Below the pieces are notes generated by a model. That model did not search any database. It saw nothing but the letters and a program-made list of their open reading frames with translations, and was not told the DNA's origin. A program made the position numbers and the translations under genes. Shown here one piece after another: positions 25,056-34,994 of a DNA stretch of 64,000 nt; within the stretch, counting starts at the first letter, position 1; each line of letters opens with the position of its first letter. The DNA lies in contig NZ_SGXC01000001.1 in assembly GCF_004216695.1 (NCBI RefSeq), forward strand, positions 1,426,001 through 1,490,000. The letters run 5' to 3'. Source of the DNA: Pigmentiphaga kullae. GTDB taxonomy: Bacteria; Pseudomonadota; Gammaproteobacteria; Burkholderiales; Burkholderiaceae_B.

Positions 25056-25844
25056 TCAGGCCGCCAGTTTTTCTTTCTCGCGCGCGGCCGATTCGGCCTC
25101 GCGCAGGAAGGATTCGATCGCCGCGATGGCTTGCAGCGGCGTTTCGATCGAGGGGTAGTGGCCGGCGCCGGCCAGGACCGTCAGGCTACTGTCGCGGTAC
25201 CAGCGCAGGCTGGTTTCCCGCGTGGACTTCTCGCTCGCGGCGGGGTCGTGCGCGCCCACGATGGCATGGAAGGGCACGGCGCTGCCGTCGACTTCGCGCT
25301 GGATGTCGGTGGCGGCCGCGTCTGCGGCATAGGCGGCGAAGGCTTCGGGCTTCATCGCGTCCCAGGACGCCTCGGCCAGCAGCCGGACCTGCGCGGCGCC
25401 GTAGCGCTTGCCCGTGCCATTGTCGATGACGGCGGCGCGCTTGGCCAGGTCGTGCGCGGCTTCGCTCATCAGGCGCCGGTGGGCGGGATCGCGGGAGGCG
25501 CCCTGGGCGCCCAGCCCCGCCAGCGAGACGATGGAGCGGATGCGCCGGGGTGCGGCCACCGCCAGCATCTGCGCGGCCAGCGCGCCCATCGAATGGCCGA
25601 GCACGTGGGCATGCGTCCAGCCCAGGTAGTCCAGCAGACGGATGGCGTCGATGACGACTTCGCGCAGGTGGCACAGGCCGGGCAGGGCACGCGAGGCGCC
25701 GTAGCCGCGGTAGTCCATGACGACGTACTGGCATGCGTCGCCGTCGGCCATCGCGAGCATGGGTTCGAGCGGCCGGGCGCCGAACAGTCCCGGCAGGACC
25801 AGCACTTTCCGGGGGCCGGTGCCGAAGGTGGTGAATGTATTCAT
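25056..25844 (-). CDS. Alpha/beta hydrolase
   Basis: 262 residues, alpha/beta-hydrolase fold. The nucleophile elbow is GHSMGA (LGHSMGALAAQM), the oxyanion region is in LPGLFG, the acid is in VGAHDPAA and the catalytic His in AGAGHYPSIE. It resembles enol-lactone or ring-fission-product hydrolases of aromatic pathways, with a MDYRGYGAS loop. The ring-cleavage dioxygenase gene lies 41 bp upstream on the same strand, so hydrolysis of an ester, lactone or ring-fission product in that pathway is plausible. The substrate is not determined. Confidence 0.9.
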   Translation of the reverse strand: MNTFTTFGTGPRKVLVLPGLFGARPLEPMLAMADGDACQYVVMDYRGYGASRALPGLCHLREVVIDAIRLLDYLGWTHAHVLGHSMGALAAQMLAVAAPRRIRSIVSLAGLGAQGASRDPAHRRLMSEAAHDLAKRAAVIDNGTGKRYGAAQVRLLAEASWDAMKPEAFAAYAADAAATDIQREVDGSAVPFHAIVGAHDPAASEKSTRETSLRWYRDSSLTVLAGAGHYPSIETPLQAIAAIESFLREAESAAREKEKLAA

Positions 25845-25885
25845 GGCGGCGTCTTCTAGGGTGGGAATCGAGTCCGCGATGGAAC

Positions 25886-26848
25886 TCAAAGGTGGATGGG
25901 GTCTTCCTTCTGCATGAAGGCCTTGAGCTCTTCGTGCGAGACGTCGAATTGCGGGGAGATCTTCAGGTCGGTGCCGAGTTCTTCCTCGGTCTCGTCCATC
26001 TTGAATCCCAGCGACTTGGTGGCCTCGAACATCGCGCCGCCCGGGGTCCGCACGTACGTGGACTCGAAGTAGCCGCGGTTTTTGCGGTCCGAGAAATCGG
26101 TGAAGCCCATGCCCTCGGTCTCGAGCTTGACCCGCATCTGCGTGTCGTAGTCGGGCACGTCGAAGGCCCCGTGGTGGACGATGCCCTCGGCCACCGTCCA
26201 CGTTCCCTGCCGCAGGTCGGGCGCATGCAGGATGTCGATGCGCTTGCCGCCGCCGCCCTCGGCAACCTCGTAGCGCGTGAAGAGCCCGTCGGTCAGCGTG
26301 CGGCGGAAGCTCCAGGCCTCGTGCATGAAGGTATCCATGTCCTCCTGCTCGCGCACGGTCACGGTCCAGTTGTGGAAGCCGCGCACGGCATACCGCTCCG
26401 GAACGTAGTCGGACTTCCAGGGCTTGCGCTGGTCGGTCGGGTCCTCGACCACTTCGAAATCGATGCCGGCGTGGGCCACGCGCAGGTACTTTTCGCCAAA
26501 GCGTTCCGATTCGCCGGCGATGGCGATGCCGTTGCGGCGGAAATGCTCGCGCCAGAAATCGAGCGAACCCGGCGGAACCGAATACGCGATCGCGGTGAAT
26601 TGTCCCGAGCCCTTGCGGCCCACGAGCCCGGTGCGGCGCATGGGAAAGGTCGTCATGACCGTGCCCGGCGTGCCGTCGGCGTCGCTGAAGTACAAGTGAT
26701 AGATGGGGATCTTGCCGTCGTAGAACAGCGTCTGCTTGATGAAGCGCTGCCCCATCACCTTTACGAAGAAATCCACATCGCCTTGCGCCGTGGCGGTGCA
26801 CAGCGTGATGTGATGCAGGCCCTGTATCGAGCTAGAGCGTTCGGTCAT
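25886..26848 (-). CDS. Ring-cleavage dioxygenase of the glyoxalase (LinE/PcpA-like hydroquinone dioxygenase) family
   Basis: 320 residues with two vicinal-oxygen-chelate modules (about 8-140 and 150-290). Likely Fe(II) ligands are His in GLHHITLCT, His in IVHHGAFDVPD and Glu in GGAMFEATKS, as in PcpA/LinE-type hydroquinone 1,2-dioxygenases and MhqO relatives. Such enzymes open hydroquinones to hydroxymuconic semialdehyde or acyl products without a catechol. It heads the minus-strand operon (hydrolase, Bug, LysR) and is divergent from maleylacetate reductase, a pairing that supports hydroquinone-type chemistry. Confidence 0.9.
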   Translation of the reverse strand: MTERSSSIQGLHHITLCTATAQGDVDFFVKVMGQRFIKQTLFYDGKIPIYHLYFSDADGTPGTVMTTFPMRRTGLVGRKGSGQFTAIAYSVPPGSLDFWREHFRRNGIAIAGESERFGEKYLRVAHAGIDFEVVEDPTDQRKPWKSDYVPERYAVRGFHNWTVTVREQEDMDTFMHEAWSFRRTLTDGLFTRYEVAEGGGGKRIDILHAPDLRQGTWTVAEGIVHHGAFDVPDYDTQMRVKLETEGMGFTDFSDRKNRGYFESTYVRTPGGAMFEATKSLGFKMDETEEELGTDLKISPQFDVSHEELKAFMQKEDPIHL

Positions 26849-27086
26849 GTCGTCTCCTGTGTGGTGCCGCGCCTCCTCACGACAGGCGCCGGGGCAGTAT
26901 CCGGCAGCGCATCGCGGGGCACCATACCGGTTTCGCGATGCGCCGCATGCGAAATCGGCATACAAGGCCGGGCCGCCCGATGGCGCGCCGCATGCCTTTT
27001 TCGCATTGGATGCATAAGGGTTCCGTTATCGACCCGGGGCGGCCGGCATCCCTACCATGTCCGCCGGACATCAAGGGAGAGTCGTC
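26849..27086. promoter_or_regulatory. Divergent regulatory region B (dioxygenase / maleylacetate reductase)
   Basis: 238 bp without a gene. It holds ATGC-N5-ATGC (26938-26950) facing the dioxygenase and GCAT-N5-GCAT (27003-27015) facing the reductase, exactly 65 bp apart, as in region A. TTTCGC at 26931 and GCGAAA at 26949 form an outer inverted repeat around the first element. GCATAAGGG and TCGACCCGGG follow the second, as in region A. Shared control with the operons at 17149-21807 is the simplest reading. Confidence 0.6.
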
Positions 27087-28184
27087 ATGCAAGGCCGCAG
27101 GGATCCGTCGGAAGGCATCGCCGCTTTCGTTTATCGCAGCGCGCCGGCGCGCGTGGTGTTCGGGGAGGGCAGCCTGCGCCATCTGGGGCGCGAGCTGGAG
27201 GTGTTGGGCATGAAGCGCCCGCTGATCCTGTGCACGCCGGAGCAGGCGGCCGACGCGCGGGCCGTGGCCGCAAGCCTGGGCGACGCGCAGCCGGCGGTGT
27301 TCGCCGACGCGGTCATGCACGTGCCGGTGGCGGTCGTCGGGGCGGCGGTGGCCCGGGCCCGCGCAGCGGACGCGGACGGCCTGGTCGCGCTGGGCGGCGG
27401 CTCGGCGACCGGCCTGGCGAAGGCCATGGCGCTTGAACTGCCGCTGCGCATCCTTGCCATTCCCACCACCTATGCCGGGTCGGAGATGACGTCCATCTAC
27501 GGGCTGACCGATGAAGGAGAAAAGCGCACGGGCCGCGACGACCGGGTATTGCCCGCCACCGTGCTGTACGACCCCGCGCTGACGCTCAGCCTGCCCGCGC
27601 CGCTGTCGGCCAGCAGCGGCCTGAACGCGATCGCGCACTGCGTCGAGGCGCTGTACGCGGAGGACGGCAACCCCGTGGTATCGCTCATGGCCGAGGAAGC
27701 GATCGGCGCGCTGGCGCGCGGGCTACCCGAAGTGCTGCGCGATCCCGGGGCGCTGCCGGGACGCGAGCGTTGCCTGTACGGCGCCTGGCTGGCGGGCATG
27801 GCGCTCAACGTGGTGTCGATGGCCTTGCATCACAAGCTGTGCCACGTATTGGGGGGCAGCCTGAATCTGCCCCATGCCCAGACCCATGCCATCGTGCTGC
27901 CCTATGCGGCTGCCTATAACGCGCCGGCCGCCCCCGCTGCGATGGCGGCGATCCGCCGCGCGCTGGGCGCGCAGGACGCGGCCACCGGCCTGCATGCGCT
28001 GGGCCGGAAGCTTGGCGTGCCCAAGGGGCTTCGGGAACTGGGTGTCAAGGCGCCGCAACTGGACCGGGTCGCGGACCTGGCGGTCAGCCGGCCTTATCCG
28101 AATCCGCGGCCGCTGGAGCGGGCGGCGATCCGGGAACTGCTGCGGCAGGCCTACGAGGGCGAGGCGCCGGCGCCGATGCCGTGA
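27087..28184 (+). CDS. Maleylacetate reductase
   Basis: 365 residues of the iron-containing alcohol dehydrogenase superfamily. The cofactor loop is GGGSATGLAKAMAL, followed by PTTYAGSEMTSIYGLT. Metal-ligand and active-site segments are HCVEALYAEDGNP, MALHHKLCHVLGGSLNLPHA and QTHAIVLPY, the combination typical of maleylacetate reductases. It reduces maleylacetate to 3-oxoadipate with NAD(P)H, the last step of hydroquinone and hydroxyquinol routes. GGGAGAG precedes the ATG at 27087; an upstream in-frame ATG at 27057 lacks such a site. It is divergent from the ring-cleavage dioxygenase. Confidence 0.93.
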   Translation: MQGRRDPSEGIAAFVYRSAPARVVFGEGSLRHLGRELEVLGMKRPLILCTPEQAADARAVAASLGDAQPAVFADAVMHVPVAVVGAAVARARAADADGLVALGGGSATGLAKAMALELPLRILAIPTTYAGSEMTSIYGLTDEGEKRTGRDDRVLPATVLYDPALTLSLPAPLSASSGLNAIAHCVEALYAEDGNPVVSLMAEEAIGALARGLPEVLRDPGALPGRERCLYGAWLAGMALNVVSMALHHKLCHVLGGSLNLPHAQTHAIVLPYAAAYNAPAAPAAMAAIRRALGAQDAATGLHALGRKLGVPKGLRELGVKAPQLDRVADLAVSRPYPNPRPLERAAIRELLRQAYEGEAPAPMP

Positions 28185-28200
28185 ACGCGCCGGACGGCGG

Positions 28201-29767
<1,567 letters not shown>

Positions 29768-29881
29768 GGCGTCGGACCGGTAGAATCCCAGATTCTATAT
29801 GCCGGCGGCCGCGTGTCCGCCGGGTGGGCCGCCGCCCGTCGTTCCGATGATGGCGCGGGCCGTTACAGCAGACAGGTTTCC

Positions 29882-31078
29882 ATGTTCAGTTTCTTCAAGA
29901 AGAAGACCCCTCCGCCTTCCCCCGGGCAGGACCGTGCCCAGGAACCGGCCGCCGCGCCCGTTCCCGCGCCGGACCGTTCCTCCGCCCCGCCGCCGGCCCA
30001 GGAGCCCATTGCCCAGGAGCCAGCCGCTCCCGAGGTAGCGCCATCCGAGGTAGTGGCACCCGCCGCGCCGGTGGCGCCCGTCCAGGCATCCGCCCCGGTC
30101 CAGCCGGTACCCGTTCCCGCTCCGGCCCCGGCCCCGGCCCCGGCTCCCCAGGCGGCCGCGCCCGCCAAGTCGTCGTGGCTGGCGCGCCTGAAGACCGGCC
30201 TGTCGCGTACCGGCCAGAGCCTGACCACGCTGTTCGTCGGCGTGAAGGTCGACGAGGACCTGTTCGAGGAACTGGAAACCGCCCTGATCATGGCCGATAC
30301 CGGCGTGGATGCGGCGCAGTCGCTGCTCAAGGGGCTGCGCGAGCGCGTGCGCCAGGAACGCATCGAGGATGGCGACCGCGTGCGCCAGGTCCTGCGCGAG
30401 CTGCTGGCCGAGCACCTGCGGCCGCTGGAGCGCCGCTTCGACCTGGACCGTCCCGCGCCCATCGTGACCATGATCGCGGGCGTGAACGGGGCCGGCAAGA
30501 CCACCTCCATCGGCAAGCTGGCGCGCACCTTCCAGCAGCAGGACCGCCGCGTGCTGCTGGCCGCGGGCGATACCTTCCGCGCCGCCGCGCGCGAGCAACT
30601 GGTGGAGTGGGGCCGCCGCAACGACGTCACGGTCATCGCCCAGGAAGGCGGGGATCCGGCCGCCGTCGCCTTCGACGCGGTCAAGTCCGGCCAGGCGCGC
30701 GGCATGGGCGTGGTGATGGTCGATACCGCCGGCCGCCTGCCCACGCAGCTGCACTTGATGGAAGAGGTCAAGAAGATCAAGCGCGTGATCGCCAAGGCCG
30801 ACGCCTCGGCCCCGCACGAGGTGCTGCTGGTGATAGACGGCAACACGGGGCAGAACGCGCTGGCGCAGATCAAGGCCTTCGACCAGGCCCTGGGCCTGAC
30901 CGGCCTGATCGTGACCAAGCTGGACGGCACCGCCAAGGGCGGCATCCTGGCCGCGGTGGCGGCCGGCGCGCAAGGCGTGCGGCCGGTGCCGGTGTACTGG
31001 ATAGGCGTGGGCGAGGGGATCGACGACCTGCAGCCCTTCGTGGCGGACGAGTTCGCCGGGGCGTTGCTGGGCAATTGA
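29882..31078 (+). CDS. ftsY: Signal recognition particle receptor
   Basis: 398 residues. An N-terminal tail starting MFSFFKKKT is followed by a Pro/Ala-rich segment (residues about 15-95, including a run of Ala-Pro repeats) in place of the acidic A-domain of E. coli. The NG GTPase follows: GVNGAGKTTSIGKLA (G1), DTFRAAAREQL (G2), DTAGRLP (G3) and TKLDGTAKGG (G4 region). It docks SRP-ribosome complexes at the membrane for co-translational insertion. The ATG at 29882 was chosen because the basic, amphipathic N-terminus begins there. Confidence 0.97.
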   Translation: MFSFFKKKTPPPSPGQDRAQEPAAAPVPAPDRSSAPPPAQEPIAQEPAAPEVAPSEVVAPAAPVAPVQASAPVQPVPVPAPAPAPAPAPQAAAPAKSSWLARLKTGLSRTGQSLTTLFVGVKVDEDLFEELETALIMADTGVDAAQSLLKGLRERVRQERIEDGDRVRQVLRELLAEHLRPLERRFDLDRPAPIVTMIAGVNGAGKTTSIGKLARTFQQQDRRVLLAAGDTFRAAAREQLVEWGRRNDVTVIAQEGGDPAAVAFDAVKSGQARGMGVVMVDTAGRLPTQLHLMEEVKKIKRVIAKADASAPHEVLLVIDGNTGQNALAQIKAFDQALGLTGLIVTKLDGTAKGGILAAVAAGAQGVRPVPVYWIGVGEGIDDLQPFVADEFAGALLGN

Positions 31079-31097
31079 TTCCGGGCGGGGCGGCCTG

Positions 31098-32006
31098 CTA
31101 GGACGGCCGCTCCATGAACGCCAGGATCTGCCGGCCCAGGTCGTCCTCGGCGGTGTTGAAGTGCGCCACGATCGACGTATGGTTGTGGCCCGCCATCCAG
31201 ACGAAGCGCGGCGCGCGGCGCCGGACGCGGGTCAGTGCGGCCAGCAGCTCCACGCAGTGCACGTCGATCAGCGGGTTCTCGTACTCGGCGACGGCGATCA
31301 TGGTGGGCAGCGCCTGCGCCGTGACGTGGTTGACCGGCGAACCGTCCTCCATCGTGGCGGGCGAGGTGCCGTAGTAGGCCTCCACCCGGCTGGCGTTGGG
31401 GTTCTCCGCCGAGTTCTCGGCACGCACGCGGCCGGACACCACCACCAGGCCGGCCAGGCCGTGTCCTTCGAGCGGGTGGAAGCGGGCATCGTAGGCGTAG
31501 TGCGCCGCATGCGTGCCCCCGGCCGAATGTCCCATCAGGAAGATGCGGCCGGGGTCGGCGCCCAGCTCGTCGGCGTGGGCGCGCACCCAGGCCACCGCGG
31601 CGGCGATGTCCTGCGTGCCGCTGGGATAGGGATGGGCGGGCGCCAGGCGGAATTCGACGTTGACCCCGATGATGCCGTGCCGGGCGAAGTACCACAGCAC
31701 GTTGCTGTAGATCTCTGCCGTGCGGTCTTTCTCGCCTTCGACGAAGGCGCCCCCGTGCACGAACATCAGCACCGGCCGGCGCGCGGCCGCCGGGCCCAGC
31801 GGCTGGAAGACGTCCAGGCACTGGCGCGGATCGCCGCCATAGGGAATGTCGCGCGTGACCGTGGCCAGTTTCGGGGCGTCGCGCAGGACCTCGGAGAATC
31901 CCAGCACCATCTGGCGGACGTGGGCCTGCACGCTGGTGCCCCAGCGCGGACCGAGTTCCGCCATGGCCTGGCGCAGGGACGGCGGGATTGCGGGAGGATT
32001 CGGCAT
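31098..32006 (-). CDS. Alpha/beta hydrolase of the BD-FAE/carboxylesterase type
   Basis: 302 residues. The oxyanion-hole HGG motif is in MFVHGGAFVEGEK, the nucleophile in LMGHSAGGTHAAHY, and the catalytic His in WMAGHNHTSIVAHF. This HGGA-GHSAGG family includes arylformamidases (kynurenine formamidase) and small-ester hydrolases. The start at 32006 lies one base from the stop of the upstream Bug gene, so the two are co-translated. It is in a unit with a Bug receptor and aspartate dehydrogenase; the substrate is unknown, and an N-formyl or ester compound taken up by the receptor is possible. Confidence 0.9.
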   Translation of the reverse strand: MPNPPAIPPSLRQAMAELGPRWGTSVQAHVRQMVLGFSEVLRDAPKLATVTRDIPYGGDPRQCLDVFQPLGPAAARRPVLMFVHGGAFVEGEKDRTAEIYSNVLWYFARHGIIGVNVEFRLAPAHPYPSGTQDIAAAVAWVRAHADELGADPGRIFLMGHSAGGTHAAHYAYDARFHPLEGHGLAGLVVVSGRVRAENSAENPNASRVEAYYGTSPATMEDGSPVNHVTAQALPTMIAVAEYENPLIDVHCVELLAALTRVRRRAPRFVWMAGHNHTSIVAHFNTAEDDLGRQILAFMERPS

Positions 32007-32007
32007 G

Positions 32008-32976
32008 TCAATCCACCTTGCCGATGCGGCGAACGGCAGCCTGCACGCGTTCGGCGTCGGCCTTCCAGTAGGGCGCGAATTCGGGCGCGTCCATATAGTC
32101 GAGGGGACTGCCCAGGTTGACGAAAACCTGCCGCAGCTCCGCTTGCGCGGTGACTTTGCGGACGGCCTCGCGCAGCGCGTCGATGACGGGCCTGGGGGTG
32201 GCGGCAGGGGCGACCAGGGCCGACCATTGGGTGAACTCGACATCGTAGCCCAGCGACTTCAGGCTGGGGACATCGGGCATCGAGGCCAGCGGCTTGGTGC
32301 CCCAATGGGCGAGCGGCCGCATCTTGCCTGACTTGACGAAGGTGCTGGCGTTGGCGGGCCCGCTGGCCGCCAGCTGGATCTGCCCGGCCAGCAGCGACAC
32401 CAGGGCCGGGCCGCCGCCCGAGAACGGCACGTGGGTGATGGGAGCACCGGATGCGGCCTTCAGCATTTCCATGGGAATGTGCATGGCGCCGTACACGCCG
32501 GACGACCCGTAGTTCAGCGCCTGCGGGTGCTTCTTGGCATCCGCGACCAGTTCGGCCACCGACTTCCACGGCGCGTCGGCCCGGACCACCAGCAGGTTGG
32601 GGTCGGCGGTGATGCGTGCAATGGGCACGAACTGGTCCAATTGAAAGGCGGGCTTGCGGCCCAGCAGGCGGTCGGCCTCGGGCAGCCCCGATATGGACGA
32701 CAGCGTGAGCAGCAGCGTATAGCCGTCGGGCTTGGCGCGCGCAACCATGCCCGTGCCCACGACACCGCCGGCGCCGCCCTTGTTCTCGACGATGACCGGC
32801 TGTCTCAATTCATGGCCCAGGGCGTCGGCCAGCGGGCGTGCAATGTTGTCGGCCAGGCCGCCGGCCGCATTCGGCACGACGATCGTGATGGGTCCGGCCG
32901 GGAAGGGCGCGGCGGCCAGCGCGGGGCCGGCGACGGTGCCCAGCGCGGCCAGGCAGGGGATGAGTTTCTTGAGCAT
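32008..32976 (-). CDS. Bug/TctC-family receptor near aspartate dehydrogenase
   Basis: 322 residues. The signal peptide ends around GPALAAAPFPAGPI. Typical segments: IVVPNAAGGLADNIARPLAD, VENKGGAGGVVG, KPDGYTLLLTLSS and VPFSGGGPALVSLLAGQIQ. The ATG at 32976 follows a GGACCCTTC region; an in-frame codon at 33030 would add 18 residues before the signal peptide. It lies between nadX-like and alpha/beta hydrolase genes on the same strand, and could bind an aspartate- or formyl-type compound (inference only). Confidence 0.93.
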   Translation of the reverse strand: MLKKLIPCLAALGTVAGPALAAAPFPAGPITIVVPNAAGGLADNIARPLADALGHELRQPVIVENKGGAGGVVGTGMVARAKPDGYTLLLTLSSISGLPEADRLLGRKPAFQLDQFVPIARITADPNLLVVRADAPWKSVAELVADAKKHPQALNYGSSGVYGAMHIPMEMLKAASGAPITHVPFSGGGPALVSLLAGQIQLAASGPANASTFVKSGKMRPLAHWGTKPLASMPDVPSLKSLGYDVEFTQWSALVAPAATPRPVIDALREAVRKVTAQAELRQVFVNLGSPLDYMDAPEFAPYWKADAERVQAAVRRIGKVD

Positions 32977-33036
32977 GAAGGGTCCTTGCAATAATGTCGG
33001 TGGTGCCGCGCCGGGCGCCGGCCTGCACAATGGGGT

Positions 33037-33834
33037 TCAGATCACGATGGCGTTCAGGCGGTTGCGCACGGCGCGCACGATGGACATGCCGGCCAGCGCC
33101 GAGGTCTTGGGGTTGGCGGCGAAGGCCGCGGCCTCGACCATGACTTCCATCCTGCCGAAGGCGCCGCGCGCCGAAATGGTGTGCGTGTTGCCGCCGGCGG
33201 CGGGGTCGGCGATCAGGCGGACCCGGGTCTGGTCCAGTCCCATGCCGGCCAGCCCGACCATGGCGGCGACGTTGGCGTTCTGCGGGAAGGTCGCGGCCGC
33301 CTCGCGCGCGGTGCCTTCGAAGAACACCGTGGCCTCGGCCAGATGCTCCAGATCGCACAGGCTGGCGGCCGCCGTGCCGCGCCAACTGCCGGGCGGCTTG
33401 CGCCCGGTGTAGTGCACTGACGCCAGACCGCTGTCGCGCGCGGCGGCCAGCGCGTCGACGCCGGCCAGCGCCCCCGGTACCAGCGTCAGTTGCGCCTGGC
33501 CTGCCTGGCAGGCCGCGTCCAGCCGCTCGACCATGCCGGGCAGCGCCAGCGCGCCCACCGAGGCGACGATGGTGTCGATGCCCTGCTCCAGCAGCCGGGG
33601 CACGAGGGTACCCAGCACTTCGTGGCCGGCGCATTCGACGGCGAAGTCGGGGCGGGTTTCCAGGCCGTCGACGGATTGCACGACCTGGCCATGCGTGCCC
33701 AGCTTGCGGCGGGCGTCGTCGGCCCGTTCAGCGCGTTCCAGCACCATCCACCTGCCGATGCGCGGATCGTCCTTCAGTTGATCAAAAATCGACTGCCCCA
33801 TGGCTCCGAAGCCTGCGAGCAAGATGGTTTTCAT
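33037..33834 (-). CDS. nadX: L-aspartate dehydrogenase-like protein
   Basis: 265 residues. A Rossmann start (ILLAGFGAMGQSIFDQL) precedes the aspartate dehydrogenase signature region with ECAGHEVL and VASVGALA; the C-terminal part has FPQNANVAAMVGLAGMGLD, a strong marker of this family, with the conserved His in GGNTHTISARG. The family oxidises L-aspartate to iminosuccinate with NAD(P)+. In NAD synthesis it replaces NadB, but nadA and nadC are not adjacent, so here it may instead serve amino-acid catabolism with the neighbouring Bug receptor and hydrolase. Confidence 0.88.
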   Translation of the reverse strand: MKTILLAGFGAMGQSIFDQLKDDPRIGRWMVLERAERADDARRKLGTHGQVVQSVDGLETRPDFAVECAGHEVLGTLVPRLLEQGIDTIVASVGALALPGMVERLDAACQAGQAQLTLVPGALAGVDALAAARDSGLASVHYTGRKPPGSWRGTAAASLCDLEHLAEATVFFEGTAREAAATFPQNANVAAMVGLAGMGLDQTRVRLIADPAAGGNTHTISARGAFGRMEVMVEAAAFAANPKTSALAGMSIVRAVRNRLNAIVI

Positions 33835-33892
33835 GCGGGAATGCCTCCGGTTCGTCAGACTTGAATCGTGCGGGCCTGGGCGCCGGCAGGCA

Positions 33893-33908
33893 ATCGATAT
33901 ATAGTCAA
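33893..33908. promoter_or_regulatory. Degenerate copy of the TTGACTAAATAGTCAA operator
   Basis: ATCGATATATAGTCAA keeps the right half (TATATAGTCAA) of the palindrome found upstream of the molybdenum-hydroxylase operon, but the left half is changed. It lies between the divergent nadX and LysR genes. It may be a weak site or chance; the left arm argues for caution. Confidence 0.3.
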
Positions 33909-33939
33909 TCCGGTTTACTTTTCATCAACACCGTTCCGG

Positions 33940-34821
33940 ATGAAGCTGCCGCCCCTGAACCCCCTGCGGGTGTTCGAGTCCGCGTCCCACACCCTGAGTT
34001 TCACGCAGACCGCCCGCGAACTGCATGTAACGACGGGCGCGGTCAGCCGGCAGATCCGCGTGCTGGAAGAATTCCTGGGCATGCGCCTGTTCGAGCGCGC
34101 CAGCGGCGAGGTGCGCCTGACGCCGGCGGGCAGGGAGTACCGCGACGACCTGAGCGGGGCCTTCGAGCGGATCTCGCAGGCAACCACCAAGGCCCTGAGC
34201 CGCAACCGGGACAAGCCGCTGCACGTGTGGTGCCAGATGACGTTCGCCATGCGCTGGCTGCTGCCGCGCATGGCCGAGTTCCATGCGCGGCACCCGGACC
34301 GCGATGCCGTATTCACCACCTCTCTCAAGCAACTGGACAATCTGAGCGATGCCGACGTCGCCATCTGCATCGGCCATGGCGACTGGCCCGGCGTGATCGC
34401 CCACCGGCTGGTGGACATCGAACTGCTGCCGGTGTGCAGTCCGGCCTTGCTTGCCGGTCCCGTGCCCTTGCGCGAGCCCGCGGATCTGGCGCGCCATACC
34501 TTGTTGCAATCGTCGGCCCGGCCCGACTACTGGGGACGGTGGCTGGACGCCCATGGCGTGGAGGGGGTCGATCCGGCGCACGGGCTGACCTTCGAGAACG
34601 TCACGCTGGCCTACCAGGCGGCGCTGCAAGGCATGGGCGTCGCGATGGGGCAGTACGCGCTGGTGGCCGAGGACCTGGCCGCCGGCCGGCTGGTCGCGCC
34701 CTTCGCGGGCCGGCTCGTGCTGGACTCGGCTTTCTACCTGGTCTATCCCGAGCGCCTGCAGAACGATGCCCACGTCCGCGACTTTCGCGACTGGGTGATG
34801 GCGCAGGCGCGGGCGGATTGA
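33940..34821 (+). CDS. LysR-family regulator (GcvA-like subgroup)
   Basis: 293 residues. The helix-turn-helix is preceded by PPLNPLRVFESASHTLSFTQ, the start typical of GcvA/AmpR-like LysR proteins, with TTGAVSRQIRVLEEFLGM as the recognition helix. The effector domain contains DADVAICIGHGDWPG and a late GMGVAMGQYALVAEDL. The ATG at 33940 fits the family start; the upstream ATG at 33868 would add a non-conserved segment. It is divergent from nadX, its most likely target by position. Confidence 0.9.
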   Translation: MKLPPLNPLRVFESASHTLSFTQTARELHVTTGAVSRQIRVLEEFLGMRLFERASGEVRLTPAGREYRDDLSGAFERISQATTKALSRNRDKPLHVWCQMTFAMRWLLPRMAEFHARHPDRDAVFTTSLKQLDNLSDADVAICIGHGDWPGVIAHRLVDIELLPVCSPALLAGPVPLREPADLARHTLLQSSARPDYWGRWLDAHGVEGVDPAHGLTFENVTLAYQAALQGMGVAMGQYALVAEDLAAGRLVAPFAGRLVLDSAFYLVYPERLQNDAHVRDFRDWVMAQARAD

Positions 34822-34848
34822 CCGTGCCCCTGTTTGGGGCATGGTGTA

Positions 34849-34864
34849 TTGACTATATAGTCAG
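34849..34864. promoter_or_regulatory. TTGACTAAATAGTCAA-type operator, site 1
   Basis: TTGACTATATAGTCAG contains a 14-bp perfect palindrome (TGACTATATAGTCA, 34850-34863). It lies 131 bp upstream of the Pht5-like gene, which heads the molybdenum-hydroxylase operon, and is the distal member of a pair 65 bp apart. Confidence 0.65.
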
Positions 34865-34913
34865 CTTGGCCCAAAAAAATCCGTTGATATACCTTTATGT
34901 CGGATATAAGATG

Positions 34914-34929
34914 TTGACCGTTTAGTCAA
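34914..34929. promoter_or_regulatory. TTGACTAAATAGTCAA-type operator, site 2
   Basis: TTGACCGTTTAGTCAA keeps the TTGAC and GTCAA arms with the same 16-bp length. It is 66 bp upstream of the Pht5-like gene start at 34995. A possible promoter with TTGATA at 34884-34889 and TATAAG at 34905-34910 has a short 15-bp spacer and ends just before it, so bound repressor would block initiation. Confidence 0.6.
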
Positions 34930-34994
34930 TTATCAATCCGCGCAGGCACTCATCGTTCCTCGTTGCCGCGCATCCATGATCTCGACGTCATCCT

